A stretch of DNA of 5,590 nucleotides from an uncultured Gammaproteobacteria bacterium (GTDB lineage: Bacteria; Pseudomonadota; Gammaproteobacteria; Halothiobacillales; Halothiobacillaceae). Below are positions 5,546 through 5,590 of the stretch, piece by piece. The translations under genes were made by a program, and so were the position numbers. The notes under the pieces are model-generated. The model did no database searches. It was not told where the DNA came from and saw only the letters and a list, made by a program, of their open reading frames with translations. The stretch is taken from contig CALKWL010000216.1 in assembly GCA_938004235.1 (NCBI GenBank), positions 1-5,590 on the forward strand. Reading direction: 5' to 3'. The number at the start of each line of letters is the position of its first letter. Position 1 is the first letter of the stretch.

Positions 5546-5590
5546 GATCGGAAGAGCACACGTCTGAACTCCAGTCACGTCAGTCAATCT
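5546..5590 (+). other. Illumina TruSeq adapter contamination, not genomic
   Basis: GATCGGAAGAGC begins at 5546 and the match to the TruSeq read-1 adapter continues without error to CCAGTCAC at 5578. It is followed by eight bases, GTCAGTCA (5579-5586), in the index position and ATCT (5587-5590), the start of the P7 segment. The preceding A at 5545 may be the ligation A-tail. This is read-through of a short library fragment left in the assembly, so nothing from 5546 on should be annotated as biology. Confidence 0.98.

Noticed and set aside
4994..5567. Plus-strand frames over the repeat pair and opposite bioF
   Set aside because: They are translations of the palindromes or antisense shadows of bioF, and one runs into the adapter.

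Overview
The window looks like the end of a chromosomal contig from a proteobacterium, most likely a gammaproteobacterium. The evidence is an initiator tRNA close to that of E. coli, a PpsA-type PEP synthase of E. coli length, a BioF with the family's typical C-terminal motif, and GTTCCCACGC-type palindromic repeats that I recall from environmental Gammaproteobacteria such as methanotrophs and sulfur oxidisers. The lineage is an inference and no finer assignment is possible.

Two halves differ in character. Positions 1 to about 2260 are AT-richer and hold a run of small minus-strand accessory genes. In transcription order these are a 242-residue Nmad3-family protein (1406-2134), a tight DUF4160-DUF2442 gene pair (677-1203) that resembles a toxin-antitoxin arrangement, a small secreted protein resembling DUF4431 (178-573), and a gene running off the contig start (1-181). 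That last gene begins at an ATGA overlap but reads as convincing protein only after a -1 frame change. The spacers in this block carry palindromes: two adjoining ones just upstream of the Nmad3 gene, and a structured region at 1231-1372 with REP-like motifs.

From 2372 on the sequence is GC-rich core genome. It holds ppsA (2372-4759, minus), divergent from an initiator tRNA-fMet gene (4866-4942, plus) that has a perfect-consensus sigma70 promoter (4825-4852) and a strong intrinsic terminator (4951-4993). Then comes an inverted pair of palindromic repeats (5017-5122, REPIN-like) lying between the convergent tRNA and bioF genes. The last 19 or so residues of the BioF frame run into and past one repeat copy, so the repeat appears to have become the protein's C-terminal tail.

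The last 45 bases (5546-5590) are not biological: they are the Illumina TruSeq read-1 adapter, followed by 8 bases in the index position and the start of the P7 sequence. The true insert ends at about 5545, and the apparent start of the bioF reading frame (M-C-S-S-D-L) is adapter translation.

Functionally, ppsA (gluconeogenic PEP formation), tRNA-fMet (translation initiation) and bioF (biotin synthesis) are unrelated housekeeping genes that happen to be adjacent. The left block looks like an acquired accessory region. No complete, clearly new system is demonstrated. The best leads are the isolated Nmad3 gene next to a toxin-antitoxin-like pair, and the frame-disrupted gene at the left edge.
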